Source: DATCIH01 sp036507955 (GTDB taxonomy: Bacteria; Bacillota; Clostridia; Clostridiales; Clostridiaceae). Taken from it: DNA of 55,172 nucleotides. Below, piece after piece: positions 34,474 to 44,128 of this stretch. The stretch lies in contig DATCIH010000092.1 of NCBI GenBank assembly GCA_036507955.1, positions 1 through 55,172 on the forward strand, written 5' to 3'. The position numbers and the translations under genes were made by a program. How positions within the stretch are numbered: the first letter of the stretch is position 1; each line of letters opens with the position of its first letter. The notes under the pieces were generated by a model that saw only the letters and a program-made list of their open reading frames with translations, searched no databases and was not told the origin of the DNA.

Positions 34474-36924
34474 ATTTACATTTGAATCTTCAGCTTCACC
34501 TAAGTAATAACCTACTCCACCAATCTTTACTCCATCAATTAGTTCTTCCTGTTTTATTCCCATAACATCCATGGACATTGAGCAAGCAACTACTTCCACC
34601 CCACTATCCATGGCAGACTTAATTAATTCCTCAAGAGAGCTTATATTTTTATTCTTCATTACCATCCGTATCATCTTAGCACCCATACCCATCATCTGCA
34701 TGTTAGAAAGCTTAAGCTTTTTGCTTCCTCTTGGCATCATAAACCCAAACATAGAGTCAATAACGCCTTTTTTAACAGCCACTTTTTCAGGCCTTCTTAA
34801 TATATTCAATCCCCAGAAGGTAAAGAATAATGTAACCTTCTTACCCATGGAGGCAGCTCCATTGGCAATTATAAAGGCTGCAATAGCTTTATCTAAATCA
34901 CCACTAAATACCACAATAGTTTTGTTATCTCCCGCCTTTATATCAGAGGGAAAAGATTTGTTTATATTAGTATTTTTATTGCTTTTCTTTATGAAAGCAT
35001 AAATCATACCTTTATCTTTTCTTAAAGCTACTAATTCATTATGAGTCTTATCACACCAGGATTTAATATCTTCATAAAAGCCTGGGTCAGAGGCTGTTAC
35101 TTTAAGTATTTGCCCATCACTTAATTCATCAATATTAGCTTTAACCTGAATTAACGGTCCAGGACAACACAAGCCACATGCATCAAGACTTTTATCATAG
35201 TTATCTTCACTTTTATTAATCTCTTCTTTAATAATCTGAGTATCCTGTTCTAAATTTTTAATTGTATCTTTCCCTTCAGGCTTAAATTTTTGCATGAATA
35301 CAGATTTGTATCCACCAGTTAAATTCTTAACTTTAAAGCCTTTCTGCTGCATTATCCTTGCTGCCACATATCCTCTTAGCCCAACCTGACAATACTCAAG
35401 AATTTCTTTGTTTTTATCAAGTTCTCCTATTCTTTCTCTAAGACTATCCACTGGAATATTTATAGCCCCTTCAATGTGACCGTTGTTAAACTCTATATCT
35501 GTCCGAACATCTAATAAAATAGCATTTTCTTTATCATAGGCCATAAACTCATCAGATGTTAATACTTCCATTCTTCCTGCTAACACATTTTCAGCTACAT
35601 ATCCTGCCATATTGACGGGATCCTTAGCGGAAGAAAAGGGTGGCGCATATGAAAGCTCGAGTTCAGTTAAGTCCTTAACAGTTCCACCAAGGCGAATTAC
35701 AGTGGCAAGGATATCAATTCTCTTGTCCACTCCATCATAACCGACTCCTTGGGCTCCGAGAATTTTACCCTCATCATTAAAGATAAGTTTAAGTGTCAAG
35801 GACAAAGCTCCTGGATAATAGGAAGAATGTGAAACAGGATGAACAAATATAACTTTATAGGGTATATTAAGCCTAGCTAAAGTCCTTTCATTATTGCCCG
35901 TGCTTGCAGCAGTTAATCCAAACACCTTAATAATTGAAGTTCCTTGAGTTCCCTTATAAGTAGTTCCCAGTCCTGCTATATTATCCGCTGCTATTCTACC
36001 TTGTTTGTTTGCAGGACCAGCTAGTGGTATTGCTGTATTGCCTTTGTTTATAAAATCTTGAACTTCAATAGCATCACCTACAGCAAATACCCCCTGTGCA
36101 CTAGTTTCCATTTTATCATTAACTAAGATATGTCCCCTAGTACCGAGTTTAATGCCAGCTTCACCTGCAAAAGCTGTATCTGGGGTTACTCCAATAGCAA
36201 GTATTACAATATCAGTACATATTTTTTTACCACTATTTAAAATAACTTCTATTGAAGCTTCATTTTCCTTAAAGGCTTTTACTCCATCATTAAGAATTAT
36301 TTCTACTCCATTATCTGAAATTTCTTTTTCTACTGTTACTACAATATCTGTGTCAAAGGGTGCCATTAGATGCGGGGCAGCTTCAACCAAAGTAACCACT
36401 AGTCCTCTCTGTTTTAAGTTCTCAGCCATTTCCACGCCTACATAGCCTCCGCCAATAACAACAGCACTTTTAGTTCCTTCTTTGTCTACATATGACTTTA
36501 TATTATCAGTATCTGGAATATTTCTTAGAGTAAAAATTCTACTACTGTTAATTCCTTCTATATTAGGTCTTATTGCTCTCGCTCCTGGGGATAAAACTAA
36601 AAAGTCATAGCTTTCTTCGTAAGTTCCTTTAGCCTTGCTATCAACTGTTACAGTCTTTTTGCTCGTGTCAATTCCAACTACTTCACTGTTGTTTCTTACA
36701 TCTATATTAAATCTAGCTTTCATACTTTTAGGTGTCTGTACTAGAAGCTTTTCTCTTTCCTTAATTGCTTCTCCAATATAATAAGGAAGTCCACAATTTG
36801 CAAAAGAAATATACTCATCTCTTTCAAACATAATTATTTCTGCATTTTCATCTAGTCTTCTAAGTCTGGCTGCTGTGGATGCTCCTCCAGCTACGCCGCC
36901 AACTATAATCACTTTCTTATTCAT
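34462..36924 (-). CDS. Four-module CoA-disulfide reductase, rhodanese, TusA, DsrE fusion
   Basis: 820 aa. Residues 1-440: FAD/NAD(P)H-dependent CoA-disulfide or polysulfide reductase, with GGVAGGASTAARLRR, redox Cys44 in SFANCGLPYYIG, and AVGDAIEV for FAD. About 455-545: rhodanese with catalytic Cys in EYCQVGLRGY. About 580-650: TusA-like sulfur carrier with CGLCCPGPLIQVKANID (CPxP type). About 665-820: DsrE/DsrF-like domain with VVFSGDLDKAIAAFIIANGA and Cys in VVACSMSMD. The set suggests handling of persulfide or polysulfide sulfur, with sulfur passing from domain to domain. The ATG at 36924 has AGAGGAG upstream and the true family start MNKKVIIVGG; an earlier frame opening at 37008 is rejected. 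Located beside an ArsR-family gene and a 19-bp dyad. Confidence 0.9.
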   Translation of the reverse strand: MNKKVIIVGGVAGGASTAARLRRLDENAEIIMFERDEYISFANCGLPYYIGEAIKEREKLLVQTPKSMKARFNIDVRNNSEVVGIDTSKKTVTVDSKAKGTYEESYDFLVLSPGARAIRPNIEGINSSRIFTLRNIPDTDNIKSYVDKEGTKSAVVIGGGYVGVEMAENLKQRGLVVTLVEAAPHLMAPFDTDIVVTVEKEISDNGVEIILNDGVKAFKENEASIEVILNSGKKICTDIVILAIGVTPDTAFAGEAGIKLGTRGHILVNDKMETSAQGVFAVGDAIEVQDFINKGNTAIPLAGPANKQGRIAADNIAGLGTTYKGTQGTSIIKVFGLTAASTGNNERTLARLNIPYKVIFVHPVSHSSYYPGALSLTLKLIFNDEGKILGAQGVGYDGVDKRIDILATVIRLGGTVKDLTELELSYAPPFSSAKDPVNMAGYVAENVLAGRMEVLTSDEFMAYDKENAILLDVRTDIEFNNGHIEGAINIPVDSLRERIGELDKNKEILEYCQVGLRGYVAARIMQQKGFKVKNLTGGYKSVFMQKFKPEGKDTIKNLEQDTQIIKEEINKSEDNYDKSLDACGLCCPGPLIQVKANIDELSDGQILKVTASDPGFYEDIKSWCDKTHNELVALRKDKGMIYAFIKKSNKNTNINKSFPSDIKAGDNKTIVVFSGDLDKAIAAFIIANGAASMGKKVTLFFTFWGLNILRRPEKVAVKKGVIDSMFGFMMPRGSKKLKLSNMQMMGMGAKMIRMVMKNKNISSLEELIKSAMDSGVEVVACSMSMDVMGIKQEELIDGVKIGGVGYYLGEAEDSNVNLFI

Positions 36925-36940
36925 TAAAACCACTCCTCTT

Positions 36941-36988
36941 GATATTATATTGTTATATCTTAATATTGTGATATAACAATATAATATC
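36941..36988. promoter_or_regulatory. 19-bp perfect dyad upstream of the sulfurtransferase gene
   Basis: GATATTATATTGTTATATC (36941-36959) is exactly repeated inverted at 36970-36988 with a 10-base spacer, starting 17 bases before the start codon. Position and symmetry suit binding of the neighbouring ArsR-type repressor. Part of it (TTATATTGTTATAT) recurs upstream of that regulator at 37441-37454. Confidence 0.8.
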
Positions 36989-37055
36989 ATATATACAATA
37001 GAAATCAATAGAAAGATCTAGTATTATTAAACATCTTCTTAAACCTATGAACAAA

Positions 37056-37089
37056 AAAGCTACATAGAATTTATCTCCCATGTAGCTTT
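37056..37089 (-). terminator. Terminator after the ArsR gene
   Basis: Minus-strand stem AAAGCTACAT / ATGTAGCTTT followed by TTTTTT, 31 bases after the stop. Confidence 0.8.
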
Positions 37090-37119
37090 AACATTACTTT
37101 ATTTTTGTTTTCTAATATT

Positions 37120-37407
37120 TCATACTCTAGGTTTTAAAAGCACTTTCACTAGTTCTTTAGCCTTGTCATCACAAACACTATAATTGATCTCAAGTCCACT
37201 TCTTTTACCTTCAATAATTTTTGCACTTCTTAGTTTTTGCAGATGCTGGGATAAAGTTGATTGTGGAATACCTAAACAACCTTGCATGTGACTTACATTA
37301 CACTCCCCTTTTTCCAGCAACCCTTTAACAATACATAACCTTACTGGATGGGCTAATACTTTAAGCATTTCTGCAGTTTCATTATATTCCATATAATTCT
37401 CGTTCAT
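37120..37407 (-). CDS. ArsR-family repressor, possible persulfide sensor
   Basis: 95 aa winged helix. VLAHPVRLCIVKGLLEKGEC, HMQGCLGIPQSTLSQHLQKL and GKRSGLEINYSV give the ArsR/SmtB fold. QSTLSQHLQKLR is close to the recognition helix of BigR/SqrR-type sulfide sensors. Four cysteines (25, 36, 44, 81) are present; Cys36 and Cys81 are at positions where such sensors keep theirs, so thiol sensing is plausible but not shown. Metal sensing cannot be excluded. RBS AGAGG precedes the ATG. Immediately upstream of, but separated by a terminator from, the CoA-disulfide reductase fusion gene. Confidence 0.88.
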   Translation of the reverse strand: MNENYMEYNETAEMLKVLAHPVRLCIVKGLLEKGECNVSHMQGCLGIPQSTLSQHLQKLRSAKIIEGKRSGLEINYSVCDDKAKELVKVLLKPRV

Positions 37408-37440
37408 ATATCTTACCTCTTTGCAAACAAAACTTCACCT

Positions 37441-37466
37441 TTATATTGTTATATTTATATATTATG
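37441..37466. promoter_or_regulatory. Second copy of the operator half-site upstream of the ArsR gene
   Basis: TTATATTGTTATAT at 37441-37454 repeats the arm of the dyad at 36941-36988 and is followed by an AT-rich imperfect mirror. It suggests autoregulation by the ArsR protein. Confidence 0.45.
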
Positions 37467-37538
37467 ATACATTCTTTAAATAATCAATAATTTTAATACT
37501 TTTTAAATTCTAATTATATAGCAGCCCGTGGCAAACGA

Positions 37539-38639
37539 TCATTTAATTATGTTTTTGGTAGCTGACCTTATACTCTTAATCTCAACCAAGATGAAAACAA
37601 CTAAAGGTATTATAACTTCAAAGAAAAACGAATAATATGGCCATGCAATCGCAGTCCAAGCTGACATTTCCATAGTACTTATGTAAACAAAAGTAGAAAA
37701 ATTAAACATTAAAAGTGTAACCGGAGTCGCAATAAATCTATAATCATTAAAACCAAAAACCTTTGAAATTCCATTGCAAACAGCAAAAAGGCAGATTATT
37801 GCTTTAACAAATACGCATACTAAAAATACGAGTATTGCACCCATCTCCATTCTTTGAAACATTTGCCCAACATGAATAAGGCTAATTGCCAAAATAGACG
37901 GAAAGTACACCCTTGATATTGTTTCACTACCTAAGACTAAAAGATTACATAGTGTTGCTATAAATATAATTAAGCCACCTAACCCTAACCCCACCATAAA
38001 GGTTTTGCTGTAATTTTTAATTTTAGATATATTTGAAAATACCATAGTAAAAACCACAATTTCGCCAAAAGGATAAGAAAAACATGAAAAGGTACCTTTT
38101 AATAGTGGAGTAACTCCACCATTTAGGATTGGTTTTAATCTATTTATATCCATTTCAGAAAGGGACAGTGTTGTGTAAATAATAAATAGTAAAATAACAA
38201 TCCAAATAAAGAACTCAGACCACCTTCCTATTACTTCAATACCCTCTTTTAAACCCCATATAAGTAAAATAGTGAAAAAAGCCATTGGAACTATCACTGG
38301 TGTATTAGTAAACACCAAAGTATTAGTAAAGTCTGATAGGTTTCTCATAATCAAGGCGCCATCATGAAAGACAAACCATATCATTAGTATACTTATTATT
38401 TTTCCTATAAACTTTCCCATAACAATTTGTAGAATATCAAATAAATCTTTTCCAGGATATAGAGATAAGATTCTAGAAAATATAAGCAACAAAATAATAG
38501 CCCATGAATAAGCAATAATTATCGCAATCCACGCGTCTTGTTTTGCAGCCCCAGAAGGTGCTAGTAATAGGGTAGTTCCAAGGATGAAAAGTATTATAAG
38601 TATAATCCCTTGTCTTTCAGAAATAGCTTCATTATTCAA
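37539..38639 (-). CDS. gerKB: Spore germinant receptor B subunit, GerKB-like
   Basis: 366 aa, ten membrane helices, of the endospore germination permease family (APC-type fold): ISERQGIILIILFILGTTLL is the family N-terminus. Forms, with the A and C subunits, the inner-membrane receptor that starts germination on nutrient binding. Lies downstream of the C subunit and of a small two-helix protein; expressed in the forespore in known cases. No terminator seen after it. The receptor class (GerK/GerA) is inferred from the order A-C-small-B. Confidence 0.9.
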   Translation of the reverse strand: MNNEAISERQGIILIILFILGTTLLLAPSGAAKQDAWIAIIIAYSWAIILLLIFSRILSLYPGKDLFDILQIVMGKFIGKIISILMIWFVFHDGALIMRNLSDFTNTLVFTNTPVIVPMAFFTILLIWGLKEGIEVIGRWSEFFIWIVILLFIIYTTLSLSEMDINRLKPILNGGVTPLLKGTFSCFSYPFGEIVVFTMVFSNISKIKNYSKTFMVGLGLGGLIIFIATLCNLLVLGSETISRVYFPSILAISLIHVGQMFQRMEMGAILVFLVCVFVKAIICLFAVCNGISKVFGFNDYRFIATPVTLLMFNFSTFVYISTMEMSAWTAIAWPYYSFFFEVIIPLVVFILVEIKSIRSATKNIIK

Positions 38640-38687
38640 TTATCTCTCCTATATTATTTACTGTAATGGTAAACAGTAAATAAACAA

Positions 38688-38903
38688 TTAATTATTTTTA
38701 CCGAATATAGAAATTATCATATTTTTTATTAGGTTGGATGGACTTGGTAACTGTATCCCTAAACTTATAAGGATGCTAATTATCATGGAAAATATAATCA
38801 GAGAGAAATATACTATTGTTTTACCCCTATTTTTCTCTTTTAAAAGCGGGATACTTTCAAGAAATATTATTATTATATATAAAATTATTACAAGTAAAAA
38901 CAT
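38688..38903 (-). CDS. Small two-helix membrane protein in ger operon (D-subunit type)
   Basis: 71 aa with two hydrophobic helices (about 1-17, 28-48) joined by a basic loop (LLKEKNRGK). Small two-helix proteins are encoded in some Bacillus ger operons as D subunits that modulate receptor activity; this gene has the same place and size. RBS AGGAG lies 8 bases upstream of the start at 38903, 21 bases after the C-subunit stop. Similarity is by position and topology only. Confidence 0.65.
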   Translation of the reverse strand: MFLLVIILYIIIIFLESIPLLKEKNRGKTIVYFSLIIFSMIISILISLGIQLPSPSNLIKNMIISIFGKNN

Positions 38904-38924
38904 TTGTAAATTCTCCTTTGATTA

Positions 38925-40079
38925 TTAACTAGTTGGAATAGATTTTATTGTTTTCCCGCTCCCTTTTATTTTCATATGTACCTTAACCACAGTTTTCATG
39001 TTCTGAAATATATCTTCACCACTCTTTTTGAAATCTTCACTTGCTTTAGGTTTTTCTCTCATAAAAGTCTCATCAAAACCTAAGACATCACTATCATAAT
39101 CTTTCTGCAATTTATCAATTAAAGACTGAACCCGAACCTCAATTTCTTTTTCTGCTTCACTTTGAAGCATTTTTAAGTTTTCCTCTTTCATAAAATCTTT
39201 AGTTCCTTGAACTTCATCTATAGCTACAACCGGATATATATCGATAATCATTGATACTCTTCCATTGTTATATTTGGGGGTTAATTTAGTTCTATTTTCA
39301 AATATTTCTAAGGTTATATTGGTACTAGAACCTAAAATATTTTTTAAAACAATTAATCCTTCATGTGCTTTATTTTTAATCATTTGCATGTATAAGGTTT
39401 CCGTATCATCTATATACCCTACAAGTTTATCTGATTTAAAAATAGCAGATCCGCTTAACCGAGGTTCTATAGCATCATCACTAGATTGGTTTTCAACTGT
39501 AGCTAACAAGCAAGAATTTCCTTCTGATGTCATTTCATTTAGAAATGAATTTAATCTTGAATCCTTGAACCCAGAAAGTATTTTCCCTGACATCATGGTA
39601 TCATCAAGATGAAAGGAAGTTACTTCATTAAGCTTAACCTTATGTTTTAAAATCTCCGCAGCACTATCTCCTTTTGAAATCATTATCCAAATATCTGGCC
39701 TAACATCAGAGTCTCTACTAGTCCAATCAATTACAGGAATTATACCCTGGCTTGCAATTGTCTTACTTATTATTACCACCTTTGTACCACTCCAATAAAG
39801 TCTTAACCCAGTTTTCTGTATCATGTTTCTCATCGCTTCAAATATGGTATCACCTTTAGAGGTAAAAAGCTCAGAATTAACATTTGAGGTGAACCCTTGA
39901 GCTTGTGTGGTTATAATTTCTGTTGTAACAATATATTCATTTGTACTTATATCTCTATCTATTGCAATACCAGCGACAATTGCTAAAGTGTCTATCTCCT
40001 TATAGTCCCAGCACCCAGATAATACAGTCGGAAATACAACAATAATAAAGCTAAGGATAATCAATTTGCTTTTCTTCAT
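38925..40079 (-). CDS. gerKC: Spore germinant receptor C subunit, Ger(x)C lipoprotein
   Basis: 384 aa. Signal peptide with lipobox LSGC (Cys23) followed by WDYKEIDTLAIVAGIAIDRD, the family start. GerAC domain in the rest with AETEK-type helical region near 300. It is lipid-anchored on the outer face of the inner spore membrane and joins the A and B subunits. 14 bases after the A-subunit gene. Confidence 0.9.
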   Translation of the reverse strand: MKKSKLIILSFIIVVFPTVLSGCWDYKEIDTLAIVAGIAIDRDISTNEYIVTTEIITTQAQGFTSNVNSELFTSKGDTIFEAMRNMIQKTGLRLYWSGTKVVIISKTIASQGIIPVIDWTSRDSDVRPDIWIMISKGDSAAEILKHKVKLNEVTSFHLDDTMMSGKILSGFKDSRLNSFLNEMTSEGNSCLLATVENQSSDDAIEPRLSGSAIFKSDKLVGYIDDTETLYMQMIKNKAHEGLIVLKNILGSSTNITLEIFENRTKLTPKYNNGRVSMIIDIYPVVAIDEVQGTKDFMKEENLKMLQSEAEKEIEVRVQSLIDKLQKDYDSDVLGFDETFMREKPKASEDFKKSGEDIFQNMKTVVKVHMKIKGSGKTIKSIPTS

Positions 40080-40093
40080 TTAAAGACCTTCTT

Positions 40094-41575
40094 TCATCCC
40101 TTTTTTATTCGTTTAGTATTCTTTGTAAAGAGCTTAGGTCTTAAGTGCATATCCCACCAAGGTGCTCTAATTAATGTATCTTTTATGTCTTGAGTTGAAA
40201 AAGATGGCATGTTAATCATATAGGGTATACCAAAGGAGCGTATAGACATCATATGAAGCACGAGTCCCATTACTCCAAAAATGTATCCATATAACCCCAA
40301 AAATGAAGCTAATATCAAAAATATTATTCTTATCTCTAATATTCCTAAAACCTGAGGTAGCATAATGCTGGCAATTCCAGTTATTGCAGTAATCATTACT
40401 ATAGGAGTACTAACTAGTCTTGCATTAACTGCAGCATCACCAAGGACTAAGGCACCAACAATGCTAATTGCTCCTCCAACATGTTTAGGCATTCTAAGAC
40501 CTGCTTCCTTAAGTATCTCAAATATAATCATCATACCCATAGCCTCTACAATTGAAGGGAAAGGTACTCCTTTTCTCGCAGAATATATGCTTATAAGAAG
40601 TTGAGTGGGAAGAAGTTCTTGATGGAAAGTAACAATAGCCACATATATTGCTGGTACACTAGTACCAAGAAAAAAGCATAGCCATCGAAGAGATCTGATA
40701 AAAGAGGAATATAAAAAATTGTCATAATAGTCTTCATTGCTCTGAAAAACCTCAACAAAGATACTTGGAAGAGTTAATGCAACAGGACTTCCATCGCAGA
40801 AAACTGCGAACCTTCCTTCAAGAAGTTTGCCTACCACCACATCAGGTCTCTCCGTATTAATTATTGTTCTAAAGGGAGAATAGGGAGCATCTTTAATCAT
40901 TTCTTCTATATAACCAGAATCTAAAATGCCATCGATATCAATAGCATTTAGTCTATTCATAAGCTCATCAAGTATAGGTTGCTTTGCTATGCCTTCAATA
41001 TAGCACACACATATCAGAGTTTTAGTTTGTTTCCCAATTCTCATGAATTTTAGCTTTAAGTTAGGATTGACTAAACGCCGTCGCAAAAGTGAAAGGTTTA
41101 AATTCATTGATTCGGTAAAGCCTTCCCTAGGACCTCTAACTATGGTTTCTGCTTGAGGTTCTGAAATTGATCTAGTTTCCCAGCCAATAGTATTTATACT
41201 AATAACTTCAGGAACGCCATCTATGAACAGGATGGTTTTTCCATACATAATTCCATTGATTATATCATCAACGCCTTGGATTCTTTTATTATCACCAGTT
41301 AACAGTAATTTCTGCATTAAAACATCCATGATTTTATTAGGGTTATCAAAAGATACATCACTTAGCAAAATAGGCTTTATGATATCTTCATTAATAATTT
41401 TGGAATTTGCCATTCCATCAATATAAATAAGCATACACTTTATGTCATCAGCTTTCCCAAGTGATAACTCTCTATATACGATTGTTGAATCATTAATAAA
41501 AATATTTTTTATCATATTAATATTTTCACTTAAGGAAGTTACCAGCTTTATATTAGAGAATTCATTTGTATCCAT
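40094..41575 (-). CDS. gerKA: Spore germinant receptor A subunit, GerKA-like
   Basis: 493 aa. Large soluble N-terminal domain (about 1-270), with the conserved ETRSISEPQAETIVRGPREG segment, then about five membrane helices and a soluble C-terminal tail. RBS AAGGAAG precedes the ATG. First gene of the operon A-C-small-B. Recognises germinant together with GerKB. No clear sigma-G promoter could be picked out in the preceding 75 bases. Confidence 0.92.
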   Translation of the reverse strand: MDTNEFSNIKLVTSLSENINMIKNIFINDSTIVYRELSLGKADDIKCMLIYIDGMANSKIINEDIIKPILLSDVSFDNPNKIMDVLMQKLLLTGDNKRIQGVDDIINGIMYGKTILFIDGVPEVISINTIGWETRSISEPQAETIVRGPREGFTESMNLNLSLLRRRLVNPNLKLKFMRIGKQTKTLICVCYIEGIAKQPILDELMNRLNAIDIDGILDSGYIEEMIKDAPYSPFRTIINTERPDVVVGKLLEGRFAVFCDGSPVALTLPSIFVEVFQSNEDYYDNFLYSSFIRSLRWLCFFLGTSVPAIYVAIVTFHQELLPTQLLISIYSARKGVPFPSIVEAMGMMIIFEILKEAGLRMPKHVGGAISIVGALVLGDAAVNARLVSTPIVMITAITGIASIMLPQVLGILEIRIIFLILASFLGLYGYIFGVMGLVLHMMSIRSFGIPYMINMPSFSTQDIKDTLIRAPWWDMHLRPKLFTKNTKRIKKG

Positions 41576-41675
41576 AAATTAAACTTCCTTTATATACTAA
41601 TAATTAAATTATGTATATATACTTTCTCCAATTTTCAAGTCCTCTATTCTCATATAACTAAATAATTAAAAACAA

Positions 41676-41713
41676 AAGAAAAGGCAGATAACTCTCACTA
41701 TCAGCCTTTTCTT
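41676..41713 (-). terminator. Terminator after the fucosidase gene
   Basis: 15-bp stem with one mismatch (AAGAAAAGGCAGATA / TATCAGCCTTTTCTT), followed by T-rich sequence on the minus strand; lies 20 bases beyond the GH95 stop. Confidence 0.8.
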
Positions 41714-41732
41714 AATTATTGGAAATATAAAA

Positions 41733-44090
41733 TCACCTTAATGTAATCTTGTATTCTTCTCCCTTAATTGTATTAAACTCAATTATATTATCCTCAAGTG
41801 ATACAATATTTATTATCTCAAGGCCTGAAGCATCCTCAATTATATAATTATCCTTATTATATAATCTACAGCTTCCACCTACTGTGGAAATTATTTTACC
41901 CTCAATCAAATGTCCATTTTCCCAAGCTATAGCTACCTGAAAGCCGCCTCTAGCTCTTAGCCCCTTTACAGAGCCTTTACTCCATGCCTTAGGCATTGCT
42001 GGCAAGAACTCGATAAAGCCACCATGGCTCTGAAGTATCATTTCTGAAATTCCAGCTACTCCGCCAAAGTTACCATCTATTTGAAAGGGTGGGCAAACAT
42101 CGAAGAGATTCCATAATGTAAGCTTTCTTAATAAATTCATAACATATTTATAGGCATTTTCTCCATCCTTAAGTCTTGAATATAAATTTATAACCCAAGA
42201 ACAGCTCCAACCGGTATGCCCTCCCCCGTCCTTTAATCTTCTATCAATACTCTTTCTTGCAGCCTCATAAAACACTTCGTTATCCTTTAAAGATAAATCC
42301 TTACCAGGGTATAGCCCAAATAAATGGGACATATGCCTGTGACCTATTTCTATCTCATCAAAATCTCTAAACCATTCCTGAAGCTGTCCATATCTTCCTA
42401 TTTGATAGGGGAACAGCTTTATTATAGCCTTAGATAATTCCTCTTTAAATTTCATATCTAGCTTTAATATTTTGCTAGCTTCTATACAGTTAGTAAAGAG
42501 ATCTCTTATAATTGCCATATCCATTGTTGATGCGTAACTTGCTCCACATGCCTTCCCTTCAGTTGTAAGAAAATTATTTTCAGGAGAAGTTGATGGACAG
42601 GTTACTAAATGACCGTCCTTATCTTCAATTAGCCAATCTAACAGGAATGTGGCTGCGCCTTTCATCAGTGGATATGCCTCATTTCTTAAGAAGTCCATAT
42701 CTCTATTAAAATCATAATGCTCCCAAAGATGGTGGCACATCCAGGCCCCTGCCATTGGCCAATAAGCCCACATGATATTTTCTGTTGCAGGCGCTGCCTG
42801 CCTCCATAAATCTACATTATGATGGGCTACCCAGCCTCTACAACCATAATTTACTTTTGCTGTTTCAGCACCAGTTATTGACAACTCCTTTAGCATAGTA
42901 AATAGTGGCTCATGACATTCTGATAAATTACAGTTTTCTGCAGGCCAATAGTTCATCTCTACATTGATATTGGTAGTATAATTGCTGCTCCAGGCAGGTC
43001 TAATATCTTCATTCCAAATACCTTGAAGATTAGCTGGCTGAGTCCCTTTTCTTGAACTTGCTATTAATAAATATCTTCCAAATTGAAAATATAAGGCAAC
43101 TAAGGCAGGGTCATCGCTACCTTCAATAACTGCTTTTAATCTATCATCAGTAGGTATACTATTACTCGCATCCTCTCCAAGACTTAGCTCAACTCTTTTA
43201 AATAATTCTTGATGATCCTGTACATGGCTATTGTAAATCTCTTCATAGGTTTTACTCAGCGCATCTTTAATTTCCTTCTCACAGAAAGGAGTAGTTTCTT
43301 TTTTTTCTTCTTTATTAAACCCATTATAGCTTGTATGAGCTGAAAGTATTAAAATTACCATATCAGCTTTTTCAATGTATAATCTATCTTCCTTTGAGTA
43401 CACTTCTCCTCCCTCTAACTTAACCTTTAGTTGTATTTCAAAATCCATGCCTTTTTGCCCAGTTTCATCATAAATTATAGGCGCTTCACTGGTCACATAT
43501 GAAGGTACTGCATGAATTGGTGCTTTACCCGTTAAAACCAAATTGTCCTTATCCTTTGAAACAGTTTTGTACCTTAGTAGGCTATCTAAGCTAGCATTAA
43601 AGCTTAATGCTCCCTTTTTATTGGCCTTTAGTCTTATTACAATTACATTGTCAGGAGCAGATGCAAATACTTCTCTTTCATAAAGTACATCATCAATGGT
43701 ATAGCTTACTCTAACCACTGCTTCTTCTAGATCTAACTCTCGTTTATATTTCTCTACCTTGCCAGCTTTATCAAAATTTAAATAAAGATTTCCCATTGGA
43801 GCATATGATTCATTCCAATCTCCCAGCATATTTTCTGTCATAATTTCTTGTGCCTTAATAAAGGAACCTTCAAATATAAGTTTCCTTGCCTCTTCCAAAT
43901 ACTCCAGGGCTTTGGGATTATTTTTATCTCTTGGAAATCCTGTCCATAGAGTATCTTCATTAAGTTGAATTCTTTCCTCTTCAACCTTTCCAAAGATCAT
44001 AGCTCCAAGTCTTCCATTACCAATAGGTAAGGCTTCCGTCCATTCCTCAGATGGTTTATTGTACCATAGTATTAAATTTGAATTTGTCAT
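41733..44090 (-). CDS. GH95 alpha-L-fucosidase (or L-galactosidase)
   Basis: 785 aa, no signal peptide, so intracellular. N-terminal beta domain starts LWYNKPSEEWTEALPIGNGRLGAMIFGKVEEERIQLNEDTLW. The catalytic (alpha/alpha)6 barrel has NINVEMNYWPAENCNLSECH (Asn residues that hold the attacking water), the CPSTSPENNF Glu proton donor and PFQIDGNFGG Asp. Full length fits the family. Cleaves alpha-1,2-linked fucose or L-galactose from plant xyloglucan or other glycans. Adjacent to an esterase gene on the same strand. Start has GGAGG upstream. Confidence 0.93.
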   Translation of the reverse strand: MTNSNLILWYNKPSEEWTEALPIGNGRLGAMIFGKVEEERIQLNEDTLWTGFPRDKNNPKALEYLEEARKLIFEGSFIKAQEIMTENMLGDWNESYAPMGNLYLNFDKAGKVEKYKRELDLEEAVVRVSYTIDDVLYEREVFASAPDNVIVIRLKANKKGALSFNASLDSLLRYKTVSKDKDNLVLTGKAPIHAVPSYVTSEAPIIYDETGQKGMDFEIQLKVKLEGGEVYSKEDRLYIEKADMVILILSAHTSYNGFNKEEKKETTPFCEKEIKDALSKTYEEIYNSHVQDHQELFKRVELSLGEDASNSIPTDDRLKAVIEGSDDPALVALYFQFGRYLLIASSRKGTQPANLQGIWNEDIRPAWSSNYTTNINVEMNYWPAENCNLSECHEPLFTMLKELSITGAETAKVNYGCRGWVAHHNVDLWRQAAPATENIMWAYWPMAGAWMCHHLWEHYDFNRDMDFLRNEAYPLMKGAATFLLDWLIEDKDGHLVTCPSTSPENNFLTTEGKACGASYASTMDMAIIRDLFTNCIEASKILKLDMKFKEELSKAIIKLFPYQIGRYGQLQEWFRDFDEIEIGHRHMSHLFGLYPGKDLSLKDNEVFYEAARKSIDRRLKDGGGHTGWSCSWVINLYSRLKDGENAYKYVMNLLRKLTLWNLFDVCPPFQIDGNFGGVAGISEMILQSHGGFIEFLPAMPKAWSKGSVKGLRARGGFQVAIAWENGHLIEGKIISTVGGSCRLYNKDNYIIEDASGLEIINIVSLEDNIIEFNTIKGEEYKITLR

Positions 44091-44128
44091 TTTAACGCCT
44101 CCATTAGTAAAAGTATTATAAATATAAT

